Shown: in pieces, positions 11,240 to 21,684 of the stretch
Position numbering within the stretch: position 1 is the stretch's first letter
Layout of the letters: the number at the start of each line of letters is the position of its first letter
NCBI GenBank assembly: GCA_010093485.1
Contig: MU001504.1
Location: 28,985-92,984 of the forward strand
Origin: Karstenula rhodostoma CBS 690.94
Lineage: Eukaryota > Ascomycota > Dothideomycetes > Pleosporales > Didymosphaeriaceae
Direction of reading: 5' to 3'
DNA: 64,000 nt
The notes under the pieces: model-generated
Seen by the model: only the letters and a program-made list of their open reading frames with translations
Told to the model about the DNA's origin: nothing
The model's database searches: none
Program-made: the position numbers and the translations under genes

Positions 11240-11794
11240 GGTGAGTGGGGAAGGTGTCTCCAAGGACGACAGACGAGATAGTACGAACCCTTCGCAACCG
11301 CACGAGATGGAAAACCCAGGAGGAGTATTTTGAGAATGATTAAGGGGCTCTCAACCATACTGAGCGCCCTTGTCGAAACTCTGTGACCCGTCCCAGGGCA
11401 GCGCAATCACAGTGCACTGTCGCCACGTACCCGAAGCAAGTACCTGTCCATCATTTCCTGCTAATAGGGCGTTGGGGGCCATGATGCATCAACTGAGAAT
11501 AGTTTTATTGCTCCTGCTACAAAAAGTGAAGCAGTCTATTGGTGGCGGTTTCAGCGTTACTACGCCGCATGAACAAGCCAATTGGAGATTATGTGCACAT
11601 GCATCGAAGGAACAACGCGACGCTTTCGGGCACTATCATGACTACGCCGTTCCGGGTTAAGTCGCTGGGTCCCGGTTATTCTCATTTCTGCGTTCCCGTC
11701 ACGGCGTACCTTATCGCTTAGGCACGGTGGTCCAAAGTCCTGGTTTTCTCTCAATTGCATCGGTCAAACAGTCTTCAATCCGACCGACTCAACA
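11240..11794. other. divergent intergenic region
   Basis: About 555 bp between the start of the A1-like gene (minus) and the start of the glycosyltransferase gene (plus). It must hold both promoters. I could not pick out a specific motif or repeat. Confidence 0.5.
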
Positions 11795-13114
11795 ATGGAA
11801 CAATGGATGAAGCTACTGAGGTTCAATTCTCTGCGCACATCTGAAGATGCAACAGACGTGGAAACTTTCAAAGTACGACTTGCGAGATGGTTTGCTATTA
11901 GAAGGATTCGTACTTCTTTTTTTGCTGCGACTATAATACTCGTCCTGGTTTTATCCATTCACTTTATCGACCTCACCACCGTTTCGCGCGCTGTCCACCA
12001 AGTAAAAAGCGACCCACCCCAAATCAGCAACCGGCCACCGAAGGTTGACGATGGAGTAGTTTGGAGCAACTATGCTTACGTTCAATATGTCACCAACGAA
12101 AACTACTTGTGCAACTCTCTCATGATATTGGAAGCTCTCCATCGTTCTGGGTCCAAAGCAGACAAAATCATGCTATTCCCAGAAAACTGGCAACTGTCCA
12201 ATGAGATAGGGAGCGAAAACAGGATGATGTTGAACCAGGCCAGAGAGAGGTATGAAACCAAGTTGATTCCCATCAGCGTACAGACCTCCACAAAGGGAGA
12301 TCCAACCTGGAAAGACAGCTTTACAAAATTGTTGGCGTTCAACCAAACGCAATACAAGCGAGTCATCTCTCTTGACTCAGACGCGACTGTCAAACAGGTG
12401 AGTGCCTTCTGCGGTTCTCCTGATCTCGAGCAACACTACTCTATTACACATACTAACTTTATGCATAGCATATGGATGAGTTGTTTCTCACACCCTCGTC
12501 ACCAGTAGCAATGCCGCGAGCTTACTGGCTAGATCAGCCCTTTCTATCAAGCCAACTGATCCTCCTGGAGCCATCAACCGTTGAATGGGATCGGATCAAG
12601 ACTTACATAGACCAGAAAGATTCGGGCTTCGACATGGATATCTTGAACACAATCTACAAGGACTCGTGCATTGTACTACCCCACCGACGCTACAACTTGA
12701 TCTCCGCAGAGTTTAGGGGTAGTAGCGAGAGCCACAGGAAATACTTGGGTTCAGAGGAAGCCTGGAATGGGACTCTGGTGTTGGAAGAAGCCAAATTCGT
12801 ACATTTTTCTGACTGGCCTCTGCCTAAGCCCTGGATCAAGGCCTCGGAGTCAGACATAGCAGATCGTCAGCCGGAGTGTAGGAAAGGCACAGGAGGGGGA
12901 GGCGATGACTGTACGGATCGAGACATCTGGTTGAATCTCTACAAGGACTTTTCGGAACGCCGTCAGGTCAGCCACTCCATGATTAGTTGCAAACGCATTG
13001 TGGCTAACTTTGTTTCAGCGCGTGTGCGGTCACCAATACGACAAACGTGACACGCCAACGACAGCAACCTCGTCTCATCGTGTACGATCAAAGTACGACT
13101 TCGAAGTCATATAA
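11795..13114 (+). CDS. GNT1-like glycosyltransferase (type II membrane protein)
   Basis: Golgi-type glycosyltransferase, probably transferring a sugar from a nucleotide sugar; relatives include N-acetylglucosaminyltransferase GNT1 and GT8-like glycogenin-fold enzymes. Exons: 11795-12397, 12469-12966 and 13019-13114 (introns 71 and 52 nt); the lengths sum to 398 aa. The first intron has a perfect TACTAAC branch site at about 12451. The N terminus is short and basic, then one signal anchor (FFAATIILVLVLSIHFI, residues about 42-58), then a lumenal domain starting with AYVQYVTNENYLCNSLMI. The metal-binding DxD is LDSDAT (Asp194, Asp196). MPRAYWLDQPFLSSQLILLEP and FVHFSDWPLPKPW are typical of the family. 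The acceptor cannot be inferred. Confidence 0.88.
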
Positions 13115-14066
13115 GGAGCCGGGTCCTCCCAGGAGTTTCTCATCGGCAGCGAATGGCCTCGAACTTACTCGGAAGCCGCCTAGGAATACTGAATGGCGTT
13201 AAGGTCCTTCTGACCTTCCATCCAGAGATGGCAATGCTGAGCTTTAACACATAAATATCCCGTGGCGTGGGTGTAGTGGAAATGGGGAAAAAGGATAGTC
13301 GGACTGATGTCAAGGGATGAATAGCGTGGACGAGGTCCTATCTGTAGAGACGAACTTGACTGAGATGCTTGTGATTGAAGGTCATGCTGCTACATTATAG
13401 CAACATTGAGACATCCTGCTTTGTGGTTAGAGATACTCCTAAAACTATTGCGACCACTTATTCATCAAGATAGTAAGAATATCCTTCTAGTTACTTATTT
13501 AGCAATCAGCTTATGAATTAACGCCTGTTTTCAGCGGTCTTAAGAATGTGTGTGCTTAGTTTACGCCTTGTCGGTTGATTTCTGAAAGTATCTCGCGATC
13601 GTGCTTAGGCTCACTACGATCGCTTTGGAATAGTTTCATTAAGATACGACGCGCTACTGCTCTATGTTTGGAGGGAAATAACGATAAAAATATCGAGTTT
13701 CCGTGAGGAGTACAAAAATGATTACACAAAGAAGTCTCCCCTGGCTGACAACTCAAAAATAAACGTATTGTTTTATATGGAATAGAAAATCACTCCGAAA
13801 CATCAAGGGTGATCTGCATTGCATCCTGCTGTGGTTGTGAATGTTTTAGTGGTCTTCATGATCTTTGTTTTGGTATGCACCACTTTCGGCTTAACGAAAC
13901 CGAGACAGCCTTCAGTGATGACCCCCGCATCCATCCCAGCCATCAAGCACGGCACACCAACCTCAGGGCAGAATGCGGCTGGTATGCGTTTTTGCCTCTT
14001 TGGTACCTGGATTGTGGAAGTACTATCATAGGTTAGCCGCCCAAACGAACTCTTGGAAAGGTTGGC
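13115..14066. other. intergenic, nothing recognised
   Basis: About 950 bp between two convergent genes. Composition drifts AT-rich around 13.38-13.75 kb without the RIP signature. Short open frames here (for example 13556-13756 minus) look random. No RNA gene or repeat seen. Confidence 0.5.
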
Positions 14067-14713
14067 CTACAAAAGAGCTCTTTCAGTCACATATATAATC
14101 ACAGCGTTGGTGGCTGTAACTGTGCAGATAGCGTTACACACCGACGCTGTTGCTGTACTTGTGAAGATTCCACTATGTTGCGTGGAAGTTGGTACGGTCG
14201 AACTGGATCCGGGCTGCGGACTGGATCCAGTGATCTTACTGAAGGAGCTTTCGGTGGCAGAGCTTCCAGTAACAGAGCCTTTAGTGGCAGAGCTGTCGGT
14301 AGCAGAGCTTCCAGCAACAGAAATTCCAGTAGCAGAGCCTTTGGTGGCAAAGCTTCCAGCAGCAGAGCTTTTGGCGGCAGAGCTTTCGCTGATAGGTTTT
14401 CTTTCTACATTTAGCTGACGCATGGCCAAATGACGTGTTCCACATACGATGGACTTGCAGTTTCTGTTGCGGAGCAAGATGGAATGCTGGTTATCGTGAT
14501 TCTTCGGGTCTTAGTCGATGTGCATGTTGATGTTATATCCGTGATCTTCGCGTAAGACGAACAAAACGAGCTTGCGATCTTTTCTGGTAGATCTCGAAGT
14601 ATGACACCACAAGCCCGGACCGCTTCACGGTTGCCCGAGTGGGCATATACGACAGTTTGGAAAACGGGTAAAACCAGACACACGATCACACCGGGTAGAT
14701 TTGGAAGTCTCAT
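14067..14713 (-). CDS. secreted Ser/Thr/Ala-rich repeat protein, probable GC-AG intron
   Basis: Predicted cell-wall or secreted low-complexity protein, function unknown. The ATG at 14713 begins a signal peptide (MRLPNLPGVIVCLVLPVF...VVYA), followed by CGVILRDLPEKIASSFCSSY, a Cys-containing start often seen in fungal Ser/Thr-rich surface proteins. The next segment lies in another frame. A 44-nt intron at 14415-14458 with a GCAAGT donor and CAG acceptor joins them exactly in phase (exons 14713-14459 and 14414-14067, total 200 aa); no GT-AG alternative kept the frame. Exon 2 is a string of short Ser/Ala/Thr repeats encoded by a 15-bp minisatellite, then a TSTATASVCNAICTVTATN tail. No GPI-anchor signal is evident. 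If the GC-AG intron is wrong, the gene is frameshifted. Confidence 0.55.
14245..14394. repeat. 15-bp coding minisatellite, about ten units
   Basis: Ten imperfect units of 15 bp run head to tail (GAGCTTTCGGTGGCA, GAGCTTCCAGTAACA and so on). They lie inside exon 2 of the Ser/Ala/Thr-rich protein, and because 15 is a multiple of three they add pentapeptides such as ATESS or ATKGS. Unit number should vary between strains without breaking the frame. Confidence 0.85.
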
Positions 14714-15019
14714 GTCGACGAAAGAAAATCGGTGAAGCTAATGCAGTACCGAGAAGAGACAGTCTCAGACTTTTCTACAATCTTGCTCTCGTTGACCATC
14801 CAAATTTCCGTTTTCGGCACTGTAGCGCTTGCATTCCACAGGATGCCGCGAGGCGCCGCACGAGGATGAATCCAGTCTCGGCGCACGAGGCTAACCTTAA
14901 GCACGCGAGGAATGTGAATCAAGACACTAGCGAACCGGGTCACTCGGCAACAATAATGGTTTCCACTTCTATGTAAATCGCGCTACTACCAATGTTGACG
15001 TTTCGATGCGACTACACAC
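14714..15019. other. intergenic
   Basis: About 305 bp between the start of the Ser-rich gene and the stop of the AA9 gene, both on the minus strand. It should contain the Ser-rich gene promoter and the AA9 terminator. Nothing specific seen. Confidence 0.5.
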
Positions 15020-15826
15020 CTATCCAGTCCAAACAGCTGGTCCGGGCGCCTTGTAGCTCGTTGCAACCGGATAGTAGGACCATAGTAGACCCGGGTCATT
15101 TGCACTGTACGCGCCTGGAAACGCGACAAGCGGGCCGGGAGTACCTGTACCGCCGTTGGTGACCTCTACCTGCGCGCAACTGAGGTAGATCTGGGCGCCG
15201 CCGACAGACTGCGCTTGATGCAATGCAATGCTTTCCACGCGAACAAGATATTTGCCGCTGGGCACGTTCTTTGGAATCTGGAAGTCAACGACCGTTTTCT
15301 CTGCACGTAATTGTTAGTGGCATGTGTATTGACATGATGTTTATATATGATGACGCACTGTACGCTGGCCACGTCTTTTCGTCGCTGGTCAAAGGCCCGT
15401 TTCCTTGCATAGCACCTATAGACGCGACCTTGAACCATACATTTCCAGAGGCCTCCCAGGTATTGATGTTCGCGCTGTCGGGAACCTTGGCCATGTAAAA
15501 TTGCAATGGCCCAAAGTGAGACACCATCGCGTTGGCGACGAAACCAAGTGTCTCTCCCGCTGCAATAGTTGCTGTCGCGCTACCGGCCTTGTTCTGGTAG
15601 CAGCGCATGTCGGCGCTGCTGACGCTGGTTACACCTTGATTGCCCTGGTAGTTCTTTGTTTGACGCACAGCCGTCCACTCTTGAGCTTCTGGTGTGCCAT
15701 TTATGACGATCTTCGAGAAGCGGTCTGGGTTATGTAAGTTTTTGTGCGATTTGTAGACTGCATGAACAGCTCACAGTGGGCTCGGGCGGTCGCCGCCAGC
15801 ATCAGTCCAAATAAGAAGAAGCGCAT
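15020..15826 (-). CDS. AA9 lytic polysaccharide monooxygenase
   Basis: Secreted copper enzyme that oxidatively cleaves cellulose or related glucans (family AA9, formerly GH61). Exons: 15826-15775, 15724-15359 and 15300-15020 (introns 50 and 58 nt), total 232 aa. The start ATG opens a 16-residue signal peptide ending ATARA, so the mature protein begins with His17, the required N-terminal His of the copper histidine brace. The second brace His lies in MVSHFGP and the axial Tyr in AQIYLSC. Other family blocks: VRQTKNYQGNQGVTS, DMRCYQN, GNVWFKV, VPSGKYLVRVE, IALHQAQ and PGLLWSYYP. There is no CBM1 cellulose-binding module. Intron splits lie at family-conserved residues, so the model is firm. Confidence 0.95.
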
Positions 15827-16535
15827 GTTGAGAGCCACGCGCGAAGACAGAAATACGAGAAGTCAGCCAACTCAGCCAGAAGGCATCGACTTGCTATATG
15901 AATACTTTCGAAGTTCCGTACGTCCATGCAACCTACCTTCGGCAGTTGACGGGTGCACAGACGGGGTCGCTCAAATTGCCGGCTGTATCTAAAATAGATG
16001 AAGTCACACCCAACGTCGAGCCGATGGGCTTTCCCACTCAGAATATGGCGCGCCATAATTACGAAAGCAGAAGCGACTGCGTGTGGCTTATGGCCTCCCG
16101 GTAAAACCAATACAGCCTTCGATGCGACAATGTCAAAGGTACACTATAGACTTTACATCCCTGTTCCTCGCTCGACGGCAGTGAATCGTATTGGAGGCAG
16201 ACACTCGTTCAGAGAAAGAGCCCAGATCGCGTGTGAGCTTGAGAATGCCAATCGCGCATGAAGCGAATCCATCAGTTGTTTCTATGAAACACATTTACGC
16301 GATATCTTGCATAGCCAATTTTTGTACGTGTTGAAAACAGAATAGAAATCTTCGGCGAGGGTATATTTGGATTGTATCAAACTATCTACACAGAAAAGAA
16401 AGTTTCTGGGCCAGCCACATGAATATAGGGTCTACAAGTGTCAGCGATACTGGGCTCTATATCGACGACCCCTGTGAACGCACAGAAAATTCCGGACGTG
16501 GCAGATGTGACTTACCATTGCTTTGCCATCACCAC
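15827..16535. other. intergenic, AA9 promoter side
   Basis: About 710 bp upstream of the AA9 start and downstream of the small secreted protein. It should hold the LPMO promoter. I see no gene or repeat; several open frames on the plus strand look like chance. Confidence 0.5.
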
Positions 16536-17007
16536 TCAGCACCTGAAGCTTTTCGTGATTCTGTATGGCCATTCCTGGTCCCAGTCTTGGCCTTCGTCGT
16601 TCCCTGCGGAACCGGCATTATTTCCACAGTTCTCATCACTATAGTATTGTCAGCCAGCTGCCCAACGACATACAGTGAGTGAAACGCAAGACCGAGGATT
16701 CCGCTCAAACAACGCTGCTCAATATGAGACTTGGAGTATTATTGACATACCTAAAGAAGTCGCAATGTATGCAGGCCGCTTTCAACTTGAAGGTATAGTT
16801 TGACTCATCATTTGGACCCTCTCCGGGCTTCTTGATCTGTTGGCACTGGCCAGTACCGAGTACATCGCCAGCGCTGCCAGGTCCCAGGTAGCTATCGTAC
16901 CACACACCACAGACGGCTTCGCGGGTGGTGAGAGGTGTAGTGGGGAGTGCGGCTGCAGTCGCAGCGACTGCGAAAGCAGCGAATCTGAGGACTGTGGTGA
17001 AGTACAT
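16536..17007 (-). CDS. small secreted cysteine-rich protein, effector-like
   Basis: No family recognised. Exons 17007-16751 and 16638-16536 (intron 112 nt) encode 119 aa. The ATG at 17007 opens a signal peptide (MYFTTVLRFAAFAVAATAAA) followed by a possible short pro-segment. The mature part has six cysteines: CGVWYD, GQCQQ, ACIHC (two), DENCG and a final Cys immediately before the stop (SFRC). An even number of Cys with one at the very end is typical of disulfide-stabilised small secreted fungal proteins, including candidate effectors. Exon 2 was chosen because its acceptor keeps the frame and supplies the last two cysteines. It sits beside the AA9 gene but is transcribed independently. Confidence 0.62.
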
Positions 17008-17874
17008 GTTCGAGGTTGCGAAAGTCGACTTGTGAAAATGAGTGACTGGAAGAAAATTATAGTGGGATTGAAGCGAATTGTAGTGTTTAGATGAGTACTG
17101 TACCTCTAGGCAACCCCGTGAGAGTTCTTATACTGCCTCGACATCGAGACGGTCTCTGCAAATGCCCGTCCCCAGCATCCAAGACTACACCAGTTCCCGG
17201 ACTCCGTACACTACGTCGTCGCTACTCTTCTACAACCCACTTGTCCGCGCTTCCCGCGTGCGAAACTCTTTGTGAGATATGGAGATCTGTACTCGATTAG
17301 ATGGCGATTGCGCCTAAGCCACCGACCCACAGTGCATGCACAGCTCGCGACCAATAGATATCCAGGGTGTAGTATGAAACAGGAGAACACCGCTAGCGGG
17401 ATCTCTAGCCTGTTTGAACATCTTCCGTAGTCTATACTTGGCAACCGAACACCACGATCTCGCACGAGACTTTCACCACGTCAAGAAAACTTGCGCGCAC
17501 CTAACAACTGAGCTGCGGTCATAAGATCAGGGAAAGCCGTAATTACTGTTCCATTATTCTCAGGCATGCTTACACACAGCAATTCTTACTCTCTTGACGT
17601 TCTGCGTTCATACCGCCACCTGCGCAAAACTGCCGTCACCAAAAAACACCATTGGTATCGGCTGAAGACTCTCCGGAAAACAGATTGGATGATGAACTTG
17701 GATTGACTATGGATAAGCTGCTTGCCAATCTCCCTAGAAAATGAATCCTTGAATGTGTCGTACACGCTCCATATCCGGCTTTGCTATTTGCAACGTTTGA
17801 TGCCCATGCTCCAGCAAACCGATCATTCAATATCCAACAAACCAAGTAATGCTAACACCATCTGAGTCTCCGCC
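17008..17874. other. intergenic, nothing recognised
   Basis: About 870 bp between the small secreted protein gene and the membrane protein, both on the minus strand. It should hold the promoter of the former. No convincing gene, RNA or repeat. Confidence 0.5.
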
Positions 17875-18618
17875 CTAACGCGCGCCTTCATTGTTGCGGG
17901 CCCCGCTAGCCTCCAGCATCTGTCTGAGTTCATCCATGATCACACGAGGGCGAGGGTTGGCCATCATCTGCTCGAACCGACCCCACCCTTGCACTTGTGC
18001 GGCCATGTAAACGAAGCTGGCGACCAAGAATGAGAATATGTCCGCGAAAAGAAGGAAACGTCCCTCGATTAGGCAGAATAGGGCCCACTTTCCCAGCACG
18101 AAGGCGTAGTCCGTCATGTGCATCAGCGGAGTCAGTCGCGTAAAGATGTTTGGATCCGACTCGATTTGGTGGAGTGTAGTGAGTCCTCTAGCGATGATGA
18201 GGGCGTCGAATGGATAAGAGAAGACACCGAACAGCCCCGAGAGGATGCCGACGCACGTCGGAACGGAGTACGAGAGAATCGCGTCTTTTGCAAGAGCTGA
18301 TTGTGGTCCAAGTTCCTTGATCCATTGGCTGGCCACGTCCGCGTAGAACATAGCACCGAGGGTTAACGGTACTACCAAACGGAAGCCAGCCTCAAGTTCT
18401 TGAAGTGTATTGGGAGTTGCGAGGTCCATATCGTCCAATTGTTCGCTGAGGGTCATGTACATGACGACTCAAGAAATGCCCGTGGCGAACAGACTCATGG
18501 TCGCAACGATGCCACGACTGATTGCGGAGGTCCGGAGGAGTTTCGACGTGGAGACGATGATCATGACGATGGTGGTCATGACTGCGGCGAGAGTGTCCAA
18601 CTTTGAGGCGACGTCCAT
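17875..18618 (-). pseudogene. multi-pass membrane protein interrupted by one in-frame TGA
   Basis: Unknown fungal membrane protein. From the ATG at 18618 the frame reads MDVASKLDTLAAVMTTIVMI, a second hydrophobic stretch (GIVATMSLFATGIS), then TGA at 18469-18471, and continues in the same frame to 17875 with three or four more hydrophobic segments (LVVPLTLGAMFYADV, YSVPTCVGILSGLFGVFSY, ALFCLIEGRFLLFADIFSFL). Codon usage and helices on both sides fit one protein of about 247 residues, so the TGA looks like a single nonsense change. The alternatives are re-initiation at the ATG at 18462 (195 aa), stop-codon readthrough (the following bases are GTC, not the classic CTA context) or a sequencing error. 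Confidence 0.6.
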
Positions 18619-19334
18619 GATTGCGGGTGGTTGAGGGTCTTTCAAGGTTTCTCGGCCTGGAGTCGGGTGCAGAAGTTGAGACGATGTGATGAAGGCGGAG
18701 ATAAGGGAATTATAAGTCGTAAGAACTACGCCAGAAGGTCATTGCGCCTTAGCTTCCGTATCCAAATTCACTCTTTCACAGTGCCTTAGAGTGAATGGCG
18801 GTCAGCTGATCAATGTTGTTTTGGCTTGGGCCGCTATTGCTGCGCACCGAGCACCTGCTTTCACAATACGGATTTCATCTCCAATCCCTCAACTCGCTTT
18901 GGCCTCAATCAAGCAAACTTCAACTGCACCTCTTTTAACTCCCTTCCTAGATAAGAATCTTACCTGGTAGTAATTCCAGCACCAGTGTAGTTCAGAAAAT
19001 CTTCAGCGGAATAATACCACATGTACTTCAGGTTTCTTGCCTCATTAATTGGGCGTGGTTAACCATACAATAGAAAGGAAAGATTGTAGAAGGCCCTAGT
19101 ACGCTCGAAGTACCGCAAACCTTAACAATTCTTTCACCAGCGCTGTTTACCACATACCGTCCAGTTTCTTCTCCACAGGTGCTGCCGAACCCCCTCCAAA
19201 TTTTTTTACAAACTGTGATCTCAGGCAGCCCTTGAACTGGTTACGATAGTGACTGGTCGAAAAGTCTCGTGGAATCGGACATCTTGGCAGCATTGCCACA
19301 ATGTAGTGTATCCCTTGAACGAACTCGGCTTGAT
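18619..19334. other. intergenic, nothing recognised
   Basis: About 715 bp between the membrane-protein relic and the inverted repeats. No gene or RNA identified; the sequence is unique within the window as far as I can see. Confidence 0.45.
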
Positions 19335-19565
19335 TTTCTGGTTGTTGACACGACCCACGAAGTGGTGTCCGGTTAAAATGACAGATAAAGTAAGGACTGC
19401 GAGCTCCAAGTTAAATCTGTAGAATACTCTTCAGTTGAGCGAAGGAACGCACAAACTTTGTGTAGGCTCTCCGCCGCCCTGAAATAAACCATCGCTTTTA
19501 TGCTCCACTTTTTTAAGTTTTAGTCAACACCACTTTGTGGTTCGTGTCAACAATCAGAAAACCCT
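19335..19565. mobile_element. pair of inverted transposon-end repeats (MITE or two abutting ends)
   Basis: Two copies of the arm also found at 9121-9153 face each other in opposite orientation. The left copy at 19335-19372 reads GTTGACACGACCCACGAAGT and runs on to GGTGTCCGG; the right copy at 19523-19563 reads GTCAACACCACTTTGTGGTT and runs on to CGTGTCAACAATCAG. They are inverted repeats of about 35-40 bp around roughly 150 bp of non-coding DNA. The simplest reading is a MITE of about 230 bp. However, by the orientation of the 9.1-kb copy, where the transposase-like frame lies on the AATCA side, these would be the outer ends of two different elements pointing away from each other. Each arm also contains an internal palindrome (CCAC-N3-GTGG). 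Confidence 0.65.
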
Positions 19566-19752
19566 CATGCAGATGTGACATCGGACATACATGGATAACG
19601 CCGGATGATGACGTAATGCTCGTGAAGCTCCAGCCGAGTTTCTTTGCCTCCGAACACGGCTCTTGGAATCGTTAACTCTCAACCTCAACACCTACGACCC
19701 CCACACAGACACAACTTCCTGTATCGCGCCACGAGCACACACGAAGAGCACC

Positions 19753-20475
19753 ATGCGTTCATTCCGCCCCGTAGCCTCGGCGCTGCGCGCCCCAGCACCA
19801 TTCACTTCATCAAGACAAGCCGCATCGCAGTCCCCATGCCTACGCACTGCGCCTTCGCGCCGCCACCAATCCACCTCCAACTCCCCCTCCACCTCGACCG
19901 CCACCCCCAACGCCCGCGGCAGCACCCCGCAATCCACCCCCCAAACCCACTTCGACTTCTTCCCGACGGCCATCCCCTCCGGCCCTCCCCCAACCGGCCA
20001 CTTCACCATCGACACAACCGCGCTCAAGCGTGAATTCCTCCAGCTCCAAGCGCGCGCCCACCCAGACCTGCACCCGCCGGAGAGCAAGTCCAAAGCGCAG
20101 GCCCTCTCCGCCCGCATCAACGAGGCCTACAAGACGCTGCAGAACCCGCTGCTGCGCGCGCAGTACCTGCTGTCGCTGCGGGGGGTCGAGGTTGCGGCGG
20201 ACGAGACGGCAAAGGTGGATGATCCCGAGCTGCTGATGGAGGTGCTGGAGGCGCGCGAGCGGATTGAGGAGGCCGGGAGCGAGGAGGAGCTCGTGGGGAT
20301 GAAGGCGGAGAATGGGGCGCGCATTGCGGAGAGTGTGAGGGTGCTGGAGGGGGCGTTTGCCGAGGATGATGTGGAGAGGGCGAAGGGGGAGGCGGTGAGG
20401 TTGAGATATTGGATTAATATACAGGAGAGCTTGGATGGGTGGGAGAGGGGGAAGCCGGTTGTGTTGGAGCACTAG
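19753..20475 (+). CDS. Jac1/HscB-type J-domain co-chaperone for Fe-S cluster assembly
   Basis: Mitochondrial J-protein that delivers the Fe-S scaffold (Isu) to the Hsp70 partner and stimulates its ATPase. Single exon, 240 aa from the ATG at 19753, chosen because it begins a basic, Ser/Ala-rich presequence (MRSFRPVASALRAPAPF, then RRHQST) without acidic residues. The J domain carries the obligatory HPD in ARAHPDLHP (residues 103-105), then SARINEAYKTLQNPLLRAQYLL, which is diagnostic of HscB/Jac1. The C-terminal helical part (ELLMEVLEARERIEEA and YWINIQESL) is the scaffold-binding domain. Its 3' end faces that of the SDR gene about 100 bp away. Confidence 0.93.
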   Translation: MRSFRPVASALRAPAPFTSSRQAASQSPCLRTAPSRRHQSTSNSPSTSTATPNARGSTPQSTPQTHFDFFPTAIPSGPPPTGHFTIDTTALKREFLQLQARAHPDLHPPESKSKAQALSARINEAYKTLQNPLLRAQYLLSLRGVEVAADETAKVDDPELLMEVLEARERIEEAGSEEELVGMKAENGARIAESVRVLEGAFAEDDVERAKGEAVRLRYWINIQESLDGWERGKPVVLEH

Positions 20476-20578
20476 CTAGGAGAAGATGAGATGGGTGTAA
20501 GATAGGATGAGGATGGACGGTGCGATACCCCGATTTACATACATACAACAGCTATATCCAAAGACAGTACAGTACCAC

Positions 20579-21684
20579 CTACACCGGCACCGTCAACGGA
20601 TTCATCACGCTCGCGCCCCCATCCACCCTGATCTCCGCCCCAGTAACATACGAACTAAACCCGGACGCCAAAAACCCCACGACCCTGCCCACCTCCTCGG
20701 GCCTCCCCGCCCTCTCCAGCCCCACAACCCGCCTCTGCGTCTCCCGACTCTGCAGCGCAACAGGCGGAAACTGGCCACTCTCCAGCTCCTCCAACCCCGC
20801 AGCCTCAAGATCAACCCCGACGTCAATCTGCCCCGCCGCCACGGCGTTAATGCGCACGCCCGTCCCTTTCAGCACCGCGACACCCGCCCGCACAACCCCC
20901 AGCGCCGCATGGCTGCTCATGGTGAAGCTCGGCCCCCAGCACCCGCCGTACGTCGCCGCGACGCTGCTGACGACCACGATGCTCCCGTAGGGGACGTCCT
21001 TGGGCGCGGCATTGGGGTAGTTGCCGCGGGGCGTCGTCTTCGTCATGGCGGTGGGCGCGTACTTGAGCGCGAAGAAGGCCGGCATGGCGTTTGCCTCGAA
21101 GGCGGCGATGAGGTCTGCGGGGCCTGTGTTTGTTATCGAGGGGGAGCCGAGGAGGCCTGTCGACGAGGTCCAGACGTCGAGGCGGCCCCAGGCGTTGAGG
21201 ACGTCGTCGATGAGCGCGAGCGTGCCTTCCTCTGACGTCGGCGTGTACGGGTAGGGTATGACTTTTGTGTTTGGGGAGTTGGCGTTTGTGGCGGTGACGA
21301 GGGCGTCGAAGGGGTCGGCCGAGGAGGTTGAGCATGCGTAGATGCAGGCTGCGCCGTGGGCTGGAGGTTAGGTTAGCGTGCGGTGCGTATTGTAGGGGTA
21401 GGGGACAATGCGAGGATAGTGGTGCGGACCATTATATCTAGGATGTTGGTATCTGGAGCGTCGTCGACATACGTACCAGCGAGTTCTGCAACAATCGCCT
21501 TTCCTACTGGTTGCGTCGCCCCCGTCACCACGCAGACAAACCCATACTATCCCAATAACATCAGCACCTCCGCTCTCCTCTTTCTTGCCAGAACCCAGCA
21601 ATCACTCACCAGCTTCCCATCGCTCCGATACGGATTCGTATGCTCCGAGTCGCCCGCAACACCGCGTGCAGCTTGCTCCGCCAT
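20579..21684 (-). CDS. short-chain dehydrogenase-fold protein without the catalytic Tyr/Lys
   Basis: Rossmann-fold SDR. Exons 21684-21610, 21546-21477 and 21360-20579 (introns 63 and 116 nt) give 308 aa. The N-terminal nucleotide-binding strand is YGFVCVVTGATQPVGKAIV (TGxxxxxG glycine motif, residues 33-40); later blocks are RLDVWTSSTGLL in place of the usual NNAG, IVVVSSVAATYGG, RINAVAAGQIDV and the C-terminal SSYVTGAEIRVDGGAS typical of SDRs. The active-site helix reads FTMSSHAALG where active enzymes have YxxxK followed by AAL, so both catalytic residues look substituted while the Ser strand is kept. It may be a non-catalytic SDR or use other residues. Very GC-rich codons, like its neighbours at 19.7-25 kb. 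Confidence 0.85.

Noticed and set aside
19692..20120. Long frames antisense to Jac1 (142 and 210 codons)
   Set aside because: High GC suppresses stop codons on all frames; residues are Gly/Arg/Val-rich without motifs.
20507..21235. 242-codon plus-strand frame opposite the SDR gene
   Set aside because: Composition is Arg/His/Pro-rich; the opposite strand has a clear SDR with phased introns.
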